Part shown: positions 7,771-16,061 of the stretch, piece after piece | Position numbering within the stretch: position 1 is the stretch's first letter | How the letters are laid out: every line of letters starts with the position of its first letter | Assembly (NCBI GenBank): GCA_902175065.1 | Contig: CABIIJ010000076.1 | Location: 1-62,900 of the forward strand | Direction: 5' to 3' | Length of the DNA: 62,900 nucleotides | Source of the DNA: an uncultured Comamonas sp. | GTDB taxonomy: Bacteria > Pseudomonadota > Gammaproteobacteria > Burkholderiales > Burkholderiaceae_C | Notes under the pieces: generated by a model | What the model saw: only the letters and a program-made list of their open reading frames with translations | Database searches by the model: none | What the model was told of the DNA's origin: nothing | Made by a program: the position numbers and the translations under genes

Positions 7771-9180
7771 ATGGACCTGCTGGCATGGTGGCCCCCCGCC
7801 ACGGGCTTTGCCCTGGGCGCCGTATGCGCCGCCGTCTTCCTGACCTTCCTGGCCCCACGGCTGCGGCGCAGCCGGGGCGCTTCCCGCCAGACGGTACTGG
7901 CCCGGATCGACCAGCACGCCCTGGACGTGATCGTCAACAACGCCAGCATGCTCTCCTCCTTCACCCGCGTCGTGGCCTTCTCCCGCGCCCAGTCGGGCAG
8001 CCTGCAGGCCCTCGACCAGAGCGTGCACGGGCTGGCCGAAAGCGTGGCCACCGTGGTGCAGTCCGCCGACATCTCGCGCCAGCAGGTGCAGTCGATGTAC
8101 GAGCTGGCCCTGGATGGCGACCGCCTGCTGCGCGAGACGGCCGAGCAGATCACCGCCCTGGGCAGCTCCGCCCACGGCCTGGATGCCCGCTTCGGCGAAG
8201 TGCGCCAGCACACCGAGGCCATCGACGGCATCCTGTCCATGATCAAGAACGTGGCCATGCAGACGCACCTGCTCTCGCTCAACGCCGCCGTGGAAGCGGC
8301 CCGTGCCGGCGAGCAGGGCCGGGGCTTTGCCGTCGTGGCCGACGAAGTGCGCAAGCTGGCCGCCCGCACCAGCGAGGCGACCCAGCAAATCCAGCACATG
8401 ATCGTCGGCATCACCAGCAGCACCCGGGCGGCCGACCAGTTCCTGCAAACCGTGCTGCAGGGCATGGACGGGGGTGTTGCCCGCACCCAGCAGACCAGCC
8501 ACGCCCTGGCCGACATCCGCGCCCGGGCCGAACAGGCCCTGGCGGCCACCAGCGGCATGGCCCAGGCCGTGCAGGCGCAGACCCACTGGGGCGAACGCCT
8601 GGTGCAGCAGACCGAGACCCTGTCGCAAGCGGCCCGGGAATCGGTGGAGTGGATCGGCAAAAGCAACGCCCAGGTGCGCACCGTGCAGGGCATGGTCGGC
8701 CAGCTCAAGCGCGAGACGACGGCCCTGCAGCCGCGGCGCAAGGCGCTGGAGGTGATCGGCGACTGCGTGGAGGAGATGCGGGCCTGCAACATCCTGATCA
8801 TGAATGCCGATGCCTGGAGCCAGGCGCAGGCGGCGGTAGAGCGCATTGGCGAACTCGATGCCTTGCTGGACCGGGCCTGGGGCAAGCTTGGGGCGCTGGC
8901 CGGCACGGCGCCGGCACAGACCTTCAGCGCTGCGCTGGCGCACTACCGGCAGGTGCGGGCGCAGGTGCTGCAACTGGCGCGGCAGGGGGACTTCGAGGCG
9001 ATCCGGCTGCTGGTGCCGACGCAGGTGCGGCCCGCCTATGACCGCGTCAAGGAAACCCTGGCCGCCATCAGCGGCAGCACGGGCCGCGACGTCCCGGCCA
9101 CCACGGTAGCCGCCCCGCAGCCCGGGCCGACGCTGCCCCTGCCATCGCCCGACCGGGCCGTGAAGGCCCTGCCCGGCTGA
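7771..9180 (+). CDS. Chemoreceptor-like protein with the signalling domain ahead of a C-terminal helical sensor-like domain
   Basis: This 469-residue protein has one N-terminal membrane helix (about 12-30) and then goes straight into a methyl-accepting signalling coiled coil (about 90-310). There is no periplasmic loop and no recognisable HAMP. The hairpin tip is typical ([20 protein letters not shown], 171-190, then DEVRKLA). After it, residues about 325-433 form a further helical segment resembling the four-helix-bundle ligand domain of classical receptors, ending in a Pro-rich tail without a methyltransferase-docking pentapeptide. The ATG at 7771 follows CAGGAGAAAA. Its place between the aldolase and decarboxylase genes implies co-expression with the pathway and sensing of a cytoplasmic catechol metabolite or energy state. 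The domain interpretation is by eye. Confidence 0.8.
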   Translation: MDLLAWWPPATGFALGAVCAAVFLTFLAPRLRRSRGASRQTVLARIDQHALDVIVNNASMLSSFTRVVAFSRAQSGSLQALDQSVHGLAESVATVVQSADISRQQVQSMYELALDGDRLLRETAEQITALGSSAHGLDARFGEVRQHTEAIDGILSMIKNVAMQTHLLSLNAAVEAARAGEQGRGFAVVADEVRKLAARTSEATQQIQHMIVGITSSTRAADQFLQTVLQGMDGGVARTQQTSHALADIRARAEQALAATSGMAQAVQAQTHWGERLVQQTETLSQAARESVEWIGKSNAQVRTVQGMVGQLKRETTALQPRRKALEVIGDCVEEMRACNILIMNADAWSQAQAAVERIGELDALLDRAWGKLGALAGTAPAQTFSAALAHYRQVRAQVLQLARQGDFEAIRLLVPTQVRPAYDRVKETLAAISGSTGRDVPATTVAAPQPGPTLPLPSPDRAVKALPG

Positions 9181-9262
9181 TCGGCTGATCGGTCGATGGC
9201 CACCCGATTCGTTTTTTCCGTTTTCTCATCTTCCTGCCTGGAATTTTTTTGGAGTACCCACC

Positions 9263-10051
9263 ATGGCACTGACCCCCGAAACCATCGCCCGGCTTGCCGA
9301 GCACCTGGAAACCTGCCAACTGCAGGCCCGCGACACCCCCAAGATCACCGACGACCACCCCGAGATGGACTGGGACGACGCCTATGCCATCCAGGACGTC
9401 ATCCTGCAGCGCAAGCTGGCCCGGGGCGCCCGCGTCGTCGGCCTGAAGGCGGGCCTGACCTCGCACGCCAAGATGAAGCAGATGGGCGTGACCGACCCGG
9501 TCTTCGGCTTCCTGGTCGATGAATACACCCTGGCCGAAGGCGCGACCGTGAACACTGCCGAACTCATCCATCCCAAGGTGGAGCCGGAAATCGCCTTCGT
9601 GCTCAAGCACGCCCTGAAAGGGCCGGGCTGCCACATCGGCGCGGTGCTGGCGGCGACCGACTTCGTGCTGCCGGGCATCGAGGTCATCGACAGCCGCTAC
9701 CGCGACTTCAAGTTCGACTTGAAGAGCGTGGTGGCGGACAACACCTCTGCCGCCCGCTTCGTCGTCGGCGGCCAGGCCGTGCGCCCCGAGCAGGTGGACC
9801 TGCGCACCGTGGGCGTGGTGCTGGAGAAGAACGGCCAGCCCGTGGCCCTGGGCGCAGGCGCCGCCGTGCTGGGCCACCCGGCGGCGGCCATCGCCATGCT
9901 GGCCAACCACCTGGGGCGGCGCGGGCAGGAGATTCCGGCGGGCAGCCTGATCCTGTCGGGCGGCGTGACCGAGGCGGTCGCCGTGAATGCGGGCGACAAC
10001 GTGAGCCTGCGTGTGCAGGGCATGGGCAGCGTATCGTTGCGCTTTGCCTGA
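9263..10051 (+). CDS. dmpH: 4-Oxalocrotonate (2-oxo-3-hexenedioate) decarboxylase
   Basis: This 262-residue paralogue of the hydratase at 4976-5758 decarboxylates 2-oxo-3-hexenedioate to 2-hydroxypenta-2,4-dienoate. Metal-binding carboxylates are in KVEPEIAFVL and PGIEVIDSRYRDF. The block GLKAGLTSHAKMKQMGV is typical of the XylI/DmpH side of the family, and the tautomerase gene follows 38 bp later, which fixes the assignment. A TTTTTTTGGAG stretch precedes the ATG. Confidence 0.9.
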   Translation: MALTPETIARLAEHLETCQLQARDTPKITDDHPEMDWDDAYAIQDVILQRKLARGARVVGLKAGLTSHAKMKQMGVTDPVFGFLVDEYTLAEGATVNTAELIHPKVEPEIAFVLKHALKGPGCHIGAVLAATDFVLPGIEVIDSRYRDFKFDLKSVVADNTSAARFVVGGQAVRPEQVDLRTVGVVLEKNGQPVALGAGAAVLGHPAAAIAMLANHLGRRGQEIPAGSLILSGGVTEAVAVNAGDNVSLRVQGMGSVSLRFA

Positions 10052-10089
10052 AGCCGCCTGTCCATCCACTTTTTTCCGAGGAACCCACC

Positions 10090-10281
10090 ATGCCCTTTGC
10101 CCAGATTTACATGCTCGAAGGCCGTACCGAGGCGCAGAAAAAAGCCGTCATTGAAAAAGTCACCCAGGCGCTGGTCGAGGCGACAGACGCCCCCGTCGCC
10201 AACGTGCGCGTCTGGATTCAGGAGGTGCCCAAGGAAAACTGGGGCATCGCCGGCGTCAGCGCCAAGGAGCTGGGGCGCTGA
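10090..10281 (+). CDS. dmpI: 4-Oxalocrotonate tautomerase
   Basis: This is a 63-codon tautomerase. After removal of Met the catalytic Pro1 is N-terminal (PFAQIYMLEGR), with R11 in place and the second arginine in NVRVWIQEVP. It ketonises 2-hydroxymuconate to 2-oxo-3-hexenedioate for the decarboxylase encoded just upstream, and forms hexamers of ~62-residue chains. GAGGAACC precedes the ATG. It is the last gene of the operon; a palindromic repeat that could terminate transcription starts 44 bp later. Confidence 0.95.
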   Translation: MPFAQIYMLEGRTEAQKKAVIEKVTQALVEATDAPVANVRVWIQEVPKENWGIAGVSAKELGR

Positions 10282-10325
10282 CCTGCATTCCGCGCCGGAC
10301 GGCCGGCTGGCGTGATGCTCTGTAA

Positions 10326-10411
10326 AAAGGAGCTTCTTCCGCATTTGATTCAATGATTTCAGCATTGTTCATATCTGAAACCATTGAAATATCAGCGGAA
10401 AAAGCTCCTTT
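10326..10411. repeat. Dispersed palindrome copy between convergent dmpI and ccoG
   Basis: 17-bp arms with one mismatch (AAAGGAGCTTCTTCCGC at 10326-10342; GCGGAAAAAGCTCCTTT at 10395-10411) flank a second nested pairing (TGATtCAATGatTTCAG with CTGAAaCCATTGaaATATCA). It lies between the 3' ends of convergent genes and has A/T tracts on both sides, so it probably acts as a bidirectional terminator. It belongs to the AGCT/GCG-ended family described in the findings, but is a diverged copy. Confidence 0.7.
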
Positions 10412-10442
10412 ATTCATGGCTTGAAGGCATGGATCGAACCGC

Positions 10443-11837
10443 TCAACGCGGCACCAGGAACATGGCTTTCTCCTGCACCCGGGCCGGGTGTTCCACCGCC
10501 TGCACCGTGAAGTAGACCGGGTGCGAGCCGGGGGCCGCGCTGCCGTACGGGATGTGCAGCTGCACCGGCACCCAGCGCGAGGCGGTGGCGGGCACCTCCA
10601 CGGTGGTGGTCGAGGCCACCTCCAGCCCCAGCAGCCCGTGGGCGCTGATGCGGTAGTGCTGGGCCGTTTCGGTGGCGTTCATGATCTGCAGCTGGTAGAC
10701 GTTCTCCAGCTTGCCGCCCGGCACCATGCGCGAGAGCGCGGCGCGGTCGCGCACCACGTCCACCTTCAGCGGCGTGCGCATGGCCAGGCTGGTTCCCATG
10801 GCAATGGCCAGGGCCAGCAGCACCGCGCCGTAGCCGAGCACGCGCGGGCGGAACACGCGGCGCAGCATCTGCTGGTTCGTCCAGCGCTGGCGGATGCCGT
10901 TTTGCGTGGCAAAGCGGATCAGGCCCCGTTCGTAGCCCACCTTGTCCATCACCGTGTTGCAGGCGTCCACGCACAGGCCGCAGCCGATGCACTCGTACTG
11001 CAGGCCGTTGCGGATGTCGATGCCCGTGGGGCAGACCTGCACGCACAGCGAGCAGTCGATGCAGTCGCCCAGCCCGGCAGTCTTGGGATCGACCTTCTTG
11101 CTGCGCACGCCGCGCGGCTCGCCGCGTTCGCCGTCGTAGGTGACGATCAGCGTGTCCTGGTCGAACATGGCGCTCTGGAAGCGGGCGTAGGGGCACATGT
11201 ATTTGCACACCTGCTCGCGCATGTAGCCGGCAAAACCGTAGGTGGCAAAGGCGTAGAAGAACACCCAGAACAATTGCCAGCCGCCCTGCCAGTGCAGGAT
11301 TTCCGCGCCCAGGCTGCGGATCGGCACGAAAAAGCCGACAAAGGTGAACCCCGTCCACAGCGCCACGCCGAGCCAGGCGAGTTGCTTGAGGCCCTTCTTG
11401 AGCAGCTTTTCGGGGGATGTCCACGGCGCCTTGTCCAGGCGCATCCGGGCGCTGCGGTCGCCCTCGATGCGGTTTTCCAGCCACATGAAAATCTCGGTAT
11501 AGACCGACTGCGGACAACTGAAGCCGCACCACAGCCGCCCGGCCACCGCCGTGAACAAAAACAGCGACAGCGCCGACAGGATCAGCAGCCCCGTCAGGTA
11601 GATGAAATCCTGCGGGTACAGCACCAGGCCGAGCAGGTAAAAGCGCCGCGCCCCCAGGTCGAACAGCACCATCTGGCGCTCGCCCCACTGCAGCCAGGGC
11701 AGGCCGTAAAACATCAACTGGGTGGCAAACACCAGCACCCAGCGCCAGCGGTTGAACTTGCCGTCGATCGCACGGGGATAGACCTTTTGCTTGGGCGCGT
11801 AGAAGCTCAGGTAGGACTTGGGTTTGTCATCGGACAT
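10443..11837 (-). CDS. ccoG: Cytochrome c oxidase accessory protein CcoG (FixG/RdxA family)
   Basis: This 464-residue membrane ferredoxin is needed for assembly of cbb3 oxidase and is thought to reduce copper for the CuB site. Several hydrophobic helices are visible in the first ~240 residues (for example around GLLILSALSLFLFTAVAG). Conserved cysteines lie in GRLWCGFSCPQ and QVCKYMCPYARFQ, followed by two [4Fe-4S] motifs: DCIDCSLCVQVCPTG and ECIGCGLCVDACN. A C-terminal Ig-like FixG_C domain follows. The start MSDDKPKSY (11837) is preferred over 14 extra unconserved residues. No ccoNOPQ genes are in the window. It is divergent from the regulator starting near 12050. Confidence 0.92.
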   Translation of the reverse strand: MSDDKPKSYLSFYAPKQKVYPRAIDGKFNRWRWVLVFATQLMFYGLPWLQWGERQMVLFDLGARRFYLLGLVLYPQDFIYLTGLLILSALSLFLFTAVAGRLWCGFSCPQSVYTEIFMWLENRIEGDRSARMRLDKAPWTSPEKLLKKGLKQLAWLGVALWTGFTFVGFFVPIRSLGAEILHWQGGWQLFWVFFYAFATYGFAGYMREQVCKYMCPYARFQSAMFDQDTLIVTYDGERGEPRGVRSKKVDPKTAGLGDCIDCSLCVQVCPTGIDIRNGLQYECIGCGLCVDACNTVMDKVGYERGLIRFATQNGIRQRWTNQQMLRRVFRPRVLGYGAVLLALAIAMGTSLAMRTPLKVDVVRDRAALSRMVPGGKLENVYQLQIMNATETAQHYRISAHGLLGLEVASTTTVEVPATASRWVPVQLHIPYGSAAPGSHPVYFTVQAVEHPARVQEKAMFLVPR

Positions 11838-11982
11838 AGACGTCGTGCAGGGAACAAAGGAAAAATTATTCTGAATCAAGCCCCGTGCAGAATAATTGAC
11901 TGCCCTGCTGTGATTAAAAAATCAACAAAAACAAAAACTTACACCCATGCCTGCATGGACTGACTGCCAGATTCATGGCGCC

Positions 11983-12026
11983 GGTACTGACAATGACTGC
12001 CATATTTGGCACTATCCGGCAGTACC
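11983..12026. promoter_or_regulatory. Nested inverted and direct repeats ahead of the PAS-AAA-Fis regulator
   Basis: ACTGCC (11996-12001) pairs with GGCAGT (12018-12023), and GGTACTG (11983-11989) with CAGTACC (12020-12026). GACTGCCA also occurs as a direct repeat at 11962-11969 and 11995-12002. The cluster lies between ccoG and the regulator and could be its autoregulatory operator. Its presence favours the later start (12050) for the regulator. Confidence 0.4.
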
Positions 12027-12049
12027 CGCCCGCCCTGCTCCTTGCCATG

Positions 12050-13357
12050 ACATTGCCCGACCCCCTGGATTTGCTGACCACCTGGCTGGAAACCCTGCCC
12101 GAGCCGCACGTCCTCTTCGACGTTCAGTACCGCATCCTGGCCGCCAACAGTGCCTACCGGCAGGCGTTCGGGCAGGATGCCTCGGTGCTCGGGCGCACCT
12201 GCTACGCCGTCTCGCACCACTCCAGCGTGCCGTGCGACCAGGCCGGCGAGGTCTGCCCGCTGGCCCGCGCCCAGTACAGCGGCCAGTGCGAGCGGGTGCT
12301 GCACCTGCACCACACCAGCCGGGGCGAGGAATACGTCGCCATCGCCCTGCAGCCGCTGCGCACCGGGGCCGGGCCGGCGCAGTATTTCCTGGAAAGGATC
12401 GAGCTGCTGCCGCTGGGCCCGGCGCGGGCCGGGCAGGCGGCGCTGCTCGGGCGCTCCCCCGCCTTTCGCGCCACGCTGGAATGGCTGGCCCGCGCCGGGG
12501 CCAGCAACGCCTGCGTCGTCCTGCACGGGGAGCCGGGCACGGGCAAGGAGCTGGCCGCCCGCGCCGTCCATGCCGCCAGCCCCCGGGCCGAACACCCCCT
12601 GGTCGTGGTGGACTGCGCGGGCCTGCCCGAGGCCCTGCTGGAGAGCGAACTGTTCGGCCAGGGCCGCACCGGCGTGCCCAGCCGCACCGGCCTGGTGGAA
12701 ACGGCCCAGGGCGGCACCCTGCTGCTCCAGGACGTGGAAAACCTGCCCCTCATGCTGCAAACCCGGCTGCTGCGCCTGCTGGACAGCGGCACCTACCGGC
12801 GCGTCGGCAGCAGCGAACTGCGCCGCGCCGACGTGCGCGTCATCGCCACCACCAGCGCCGACCTTCCCGCTCTGGTGCGCAGCGGGCGCTGGCGGCCCGA
12901 GCTGTATTACCGCCTGAATGCCCTGCCCATCACCCTGCCGCCGCTGCGCGAGCGCGGGGCGGACATCACGCTGCTGGCCGACGACCTGCTGCAACGCCTG
13001 GCGCCGGGGCGCAAGTGCGTGCTGTCCGTCGCCGCACAGCGGGCGCTGCTGCGCCACCCCTTCCCCGGCAACCTGCACGAATTGCGCAACGTGCTGCAGC
13101 GGGCGCTGCTGCTGACCGACGGGCGCAGCATCGGCGGCTCGGCCATGGCCCAGGCGCTGGCCCTGGATGCGGCCCCGCCGCCGCCTTTGGCCGCGCCTGG
13201 CCGCACGACCTTGCGTGCCCGCGAAGCCGAAGCCCTGCACCAGGCCCTGCAACACACCAGTGGCACCCGCCAGGAACAGGCCCGCGCCCTGGGCGTGAGC
13301 GAACGCACCCTGTACCGGCGGCTCCGCGCCAGGGAAGCCGCCCCTGGCAGTGATTAA
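12050..13357 (+). CDS. PAS-AAA+-Fis transcriptional regulator without the GAFTGA loop
   Basis: This 435-residue protein (start at 12050; 11975 is an alternative adding 25 residues) has a PAS-like N-terminus with C51, H56, H57, C62 and C69 in a C-x4-HH-x4-C-x6-CPL pattern. A sigma-54-activator type AAA+ domain follows (Walker A GEPGTGKE, about 160-167), then a Fis-type helix-turn-helix at the end. The sigma-54 contact loop is shortened: after SELFGQ the text reads GRTGVPSRTGLVE instead of the usual GAFTGA region. Walker B is LLLQDV rather than LFLDE. It is therefore unlikely to activate sigma-54 polymerase in the normal way and may be a sigma-70-type regulator like TyrR. The Cys/His-rich PAS could hold a metal, heme or redox switch. 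It is divergent from ccoG. Confidence 0.75.
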   Translation, partial: TLPDPLDLLTTWLETLPEPHVLFDVQYRILAANSAYRQAFGQDASVLGRTCYAVSHHSSVPCDQAGEVCPLARAQYSGQCERVLHLHHTSRGEEYVAIALQPLRTGAGPAQYFLERIELLPLGPARAGQAALLGRSPAFRATLEWLARAGASNACVVLHGEPGTGKELAARAVHAASPRAEHPLVVVDCAGLPEALLESELFGQGRTGVPSRTGLVETAQGGTLLLQDVENLPLMLQTRLLRLLDSGTYRRVGSSELRRADVRVIATTSADLPALVRSGRWRPELYYRLNALPITLPPLRERGADITLLADDLLQRLAPGRKCVLSVAAQRALLRHPFPGNLHELRNVLQRALLLTDGRSIGGSAMAQALALDAAPPPPLAAPGRTTLRAREAEALHQALQHTSGTRQEQARALGVSERTLYRRLRAREAAPGSD

Positions 13358-13447
13358 AAAAGTAGCTTTTTGCGCTTGTATTCATTGGATTTCATGGCTA
13401 TTCAAATTGAAATTCGTTTGAATAAGAGCGCATCCAGCTATTTTTTA
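13356..13447. repeat. Dispersed palindrome copy after the PAS-AAA-Fis regulator
   Basis: The left arm AAAAAAGTAGCTTTTTGCGC and the right arm GAGCGCATCCAGCTATTTTT are imperfect complements. Inner pairs (TATTCA with TTGAATA, ATTTCA with TGAAAT) extend the hairpin. It lies 3' of the regulator and upstream of the permease gene on the same strand, and its T-rich right end could terminate transcription. Confidence 0.65.
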
Positions 13448-13520
13448 TGTAACAACTCCACCACGTTGGCTGCCATCGCCCCTGCCTAAAATGGCAGCCT
13501 TCCGACCCTGCACTGCCGCC

Positions 13521-14849
13521 ATGTCTTTTGTCCCCCGCCTTCGCCGCGTCCTTTGCACCTGGCTTGCACCCTTCAAGGTCTATGCCCAGCCCGCCAGCCT
13601 GCGGATGGTGGCGCTGGGGTTTTCGGCGGGGCTGCCGCTCCTGCTGGTGCTGGGCACGCTGTCGTTCTGGCTGCGCGAGGCGGGCATCGACCGCACGACG
13701 ATCGGCTACCTGTCCTGGGTCGGGTTGGCGTATGCCTTCAAGTGGGTCTGGTCGCCGCTGGTCGACCGGCTGCCGCTGCCCTGGCTGACCCGCCGGCTGG
13801 GGCGGCGGCGCAGCTGGCTGCTGCTGGCGCAGGCCGGTATTGCGCTGGGGCTGCTCGGCATGGGCTGGCAGGACCCGCAGCAGGCACTCATGCCCCTGGT
13901 GGGCTGCGCCCTGCTGGTGGCTTTCGGGTCGGCCACCCAGGACATCGCCCTGGATGCCTACCGCATCGAATCGGCCAGCATGCAGGAGCAGGCGGCGCTG
14001 GCCGCCGCGTACCAGACGGGCTACCGCCTGGGGATGATCTGGGCCGGTGCCGGTGTCTTGTGGCTGGCCGCGCTGGCCCAAGGCGGTGCCGACGGCTACC
14101 AGGTTCAGGCGTGGCGGGTCGCCTACGGCGCCATGGCCGCCAGCATGGCCGTGGGCATGGTGACCGTGCTGCTGGCCCCCGAGCCGCAGCCGCGCCCGTT
14201 GCCGCCCAGCCGCAACCTGCGCGAATGGCTGCAGGGCGCCCTGGTCGCGCCGTTTGCCGACTTCATCACCCGCTACCGCTGGCAGGCGGCGCTGGTGCTG
14301 GGCCTGATCGCGGTGTACCGCATCAGCGACGTGGTGATGGGCATCATGGCCAACCCGTTCTACGTGGACATGGGCTACACCAAGGAGCAGGTGGCCGCCG
14401 TCACCAAGGTTTACGGCGTGGTCATGACCCTGGCCGGGGCCTTTGTCGGCGGCGCCATGGCCATGCGCTGGGGCGTGATGCGCGTGCTCATGCTCGGGGC
14501 GCTGCTGTCGGCCAGCAGCAATCTGTTGTTCGCCTGGCTGGCCGGGCAGGCGCCGACGGTGCTGGGCCTGACCCTGGTGGTCAGCGCCGACAACCTGGCC
14601 GGGGGCATCGCCTCGGCAGCGTTCATCGCCTACCTGTCCAGCCTGACCAACGTGCAGTATTCGGCCACGCAATACGCGCTGTTCAGTTCGATGATGCTGC
14701 TGGCGCCCAAATGGCTGGCGGGGTTTTCCGGGCGCTTCGTCGATGCCTTCGGCTACAGCCCCTTCTTCATCGCCACGGCCTGCCTGGGGCTGCCGGTGCT
14801 GGTGCTGGTGGCCCTGGCCGCCCGCGTGCAGCCGGTGGCGCGGCCGTGA
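13521..14849 (+). CDS. AmpG-like major facilitator permease
   Basis: This 442-residue polytopic protein with about 12 hydrophobic segments resembles the AmpG muropeptide permease family: FSAGLPLLLVLGTLSFWLRE near the start, AYAFKWVWSPLVDRLPLP, and a GSATQDIALDAYRIE motif in the fourth/fifth helix region. AmpG imports anhydro-muropeptides for cell-wall recycling. Homologues of this shorter form are common in betaproteobacteria, and their substrate is not always tested. The ATG at 13521 (MSFVPRL) is preferred over a start 10 residues upstream. It is convergent with the dienelactone hydrolase gene, with only 12 bp between the stop codons. Confidence 0.8.
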   Translation: MSFVPRLRRVLCTWLAPFKVYAQPASLRMVALGFSAGLPLLLVLGTLSFWLREAGIDRTTIGYLSWVGLAYAFKWVWSPLVDRLPLPWLTRRLGRRRSWLLLAQAGIALGLLGMGWQDPQQALMPLVGCALLVAFGSATQDIALDAYRIESASMQEQAALAAAYQTGYRLGMIWAGAGVLWLAALAQGGADGYQVQAWRVAYGAMAASMAVGMVTVLLAPEPQPRPLPPSRNLREWLQGALVAPFADFITRYRWQAALVLGLIAVYRISDVVMGIMANPFYVDMGYTKEQVAAVTKVYGVVMTLAGAFVGGAMAMRWGVMRVLMLGALLSASSNLLFAWLAGQAPTVLGLTLVVSADNLAGGIASAAFIAYLSSLTNVQYSATQYALFSSMMLLAPKWLAGFSGRFVDAFGYSPFFIATACLGLPVLVLVALAARVQPVARP

Positions 14850-14861
14850 TTCTCTGAACGG

Positions 14862-15554
14862 CTACCGCTGCGCCAGGTGCTGGTCGAAGAAGGCCAGGGT
14901 GCGGTCCTTGGCCTGCACCGCGCTGTCGTGGTCGTAGCTGGAGCGCAGGTCGCAGTTGAAGCCATGGTCGGCGTCGTAGAGGTGGGTCTGAACCCGGGGC
15001 TGGACGTGGGCAAATTCCAGCACGCCGGGCAGCGCGATGATGGTGTCGCGGCGGCCAAAATGGGCCTGCACCGGGCAGCCGGGCTGGCGGGCGCGTTCCC
15101 GTGCCTCGGTCATGCCGCCGCCGTAGTAGCACACGGCGGCTGAAATCTCCGGCAGCTGCTCTGCGGCCCGCCACGTCACCAGTCCGCCCCAGCAGAAGCC
15201 GACCATGCCGACCTTGCACGGGGCCTGTGCCACGGCCCATTGGGCGGCGGCCTGGACCTGCTGCAGGATGGCGCCGGGCATGGCCTCGGCCTGGGCCTTG
15301 TACTGGCGGCCCTGGGCCACGTCGGCATCGGCATAGCCCAGGTCCAGGCGCGGGGTGAAGCGGGCGAACAGATCCGGGGCAATGGCCAGAAAGCCCCGTG
15401 CGGCCATGCGGTCGGTAATGGCGCGGATATGGCGATTGACGCCAAAAATCTCCTGCGCCACCACCACGGCACCGCGCAGGGGGCCGCTGGGCCGGGCGGC
15501 CCAGGCGGAAAACTCGGCCCCGTCTGCCGCCGTCAGGGTCAGCCACTGTCCCAT
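14862..15554 (-). CDS. Dienelactone hydrolase family protein
   Basis: This 230-residue alpha/beta hydrolase has the dienelactone-hydrolase triad C121 (GFCWGG), D170 (GRRD) and H197 (ADHGFN), with E35 in AQEIFG as in DLH enzymes. These enzymes open dienelactones in chloro-aromatic routes, but many chromosomal family members have unknown substrates. The start at 15554 (MGQWLTL) has GGAGCAC upstream; the longer frame runs back into the hemerythrin gene. It follows the hemerythrin gene by 13 bp on the same strand, so the two are cotranscribed. Confidence 0.88.
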   Translation of the reverse strand: MGQWLTLTAADGAEFSAWAARPSGPLRGAVVVAQEIFGVNRHIRAITDRMAARGFLAIAPDLFARFTPRLDLGYADADVAQGRQYKAQAEAMPGAILQQVQAAAQWAVAQAPCKVGMVGFCWGGLVTWRAAEQLPEISAAVCYYGGGMTEARERARQPGCPVQAHFGRRDTIIALPGVLEFAHVQPRVQTHLYDADHGFNCDLRSSYDHDSAVQAKDRTLAFFDQHLAQR

Positions 15555-15567
15555 GCCGTGCTCCTGG

Positions 15568-16026
15568 TCAGGCGGCGCAGCCGCAGCCGGTGCCTGCCGG
15601 GGCCGTCGCCGGGGGCGCTGCCGGGGCGGCATGGATGTCGAACCCGGTGCTTTGCAGGTGGTAGACCAGGGCGGCGTCCATGGTCTTGGCGTGGTAGCTG
15701 AACCAGTTGGCCAGATCGGGAATCATCGCCCGGATGGCCGCCAGATCGCCCTGCGCCCCTTTGGCCGCGCCTTCGCGCAGGATGTCCAGCACCGCCTGGT
15801 GCTGGTGCAGGTGGCAGTTGTCCGGGGCAAAGCCGGTGGCCAGCATCCAGCGGTCTTCCATGCCGAAGTGGCCTTCGGTGTGGGTGATGAGGGTGTGCCA
15901 CAGCGCCAGCAGTTCGGCATCGCCGGCCTGCTCGGCCTGGGCCAGCAAGTCCACGAATTCGCGGTGCACGGTGTCCAGCTCGGGCAAGTCCAGTTGCAGT
16001 TTGTCGTCCCATTCCAAGGCGGCCAT
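15568..16026 (-). CDS. Bacteriohemerythrin
   Basis: This 152-residue protein carries the full hemerythrin diiron set: H21, H53-x3-E57, H72-x3-H76 and H112-x4-D117. Such single-domain proteins bind O2 reversibly or sense it. The C-terminal ~25 residues are an Ala/Pro-rich tail ending CGCAA, unusual for the family and possibly a metal-binding or unstructured extension. It is cotranscribed with the dienelactone hydrolase just downstream. One of two hemerythrin-type genes in the window; the other starts at 21923. Confidence 0.9.
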   Translation of the reverse strand: MAALEWDDKLQLDLPELDTVHREFVDLLAQAEQAGDAELLALWHTLITHTEGHFGMEDRWMLATGFAPDNCHLHQHQAVLDILREGAAKGAQGDLAAIRAMIPDLANWFSYHAKTMDAALVYHLQSTGFDIHAAPAAPPATAPAGTGCGCAA

Positions 16027-16061
16027 AGGGGTGTTCTCTATTCAGCAAAAAGGGGCCAAGC

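Noticed and set aside
6571-8973. Very long minus-strand open frame (800 codons) opposite the aldolase and chemoreceptor genes
   Set aside because: High-GC shadow of real genes: His/Gly/Ala-rich without any domain, overlapping well-identified coding regions on the other strand. The same holds for long antisense frames around 12.0-13.2 kb, 37-39.5 kb, 39.7-41.7 kb, 43.8-45.4 kb and 60.4-62.5 kb.
11910-11930. FNR/ANR-like box GTGAT...ATCAA between ccoG and the regulator
   Set aside because: The spacer is 6 bp instead of 4 and the first half-site is not TTGAT, so it is not an acceptable anaerobox although ccoG genes are often under such control.
12006-12021. Sigma-54-like TGGCACTATCCGGCA upstream of the PAS-AAA-Fis regulator
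   Set aside because: The spacing between GG and GC is one base short and the -12 part reads GGCA, not TTGC; the inverted repeats explain the sequence better.
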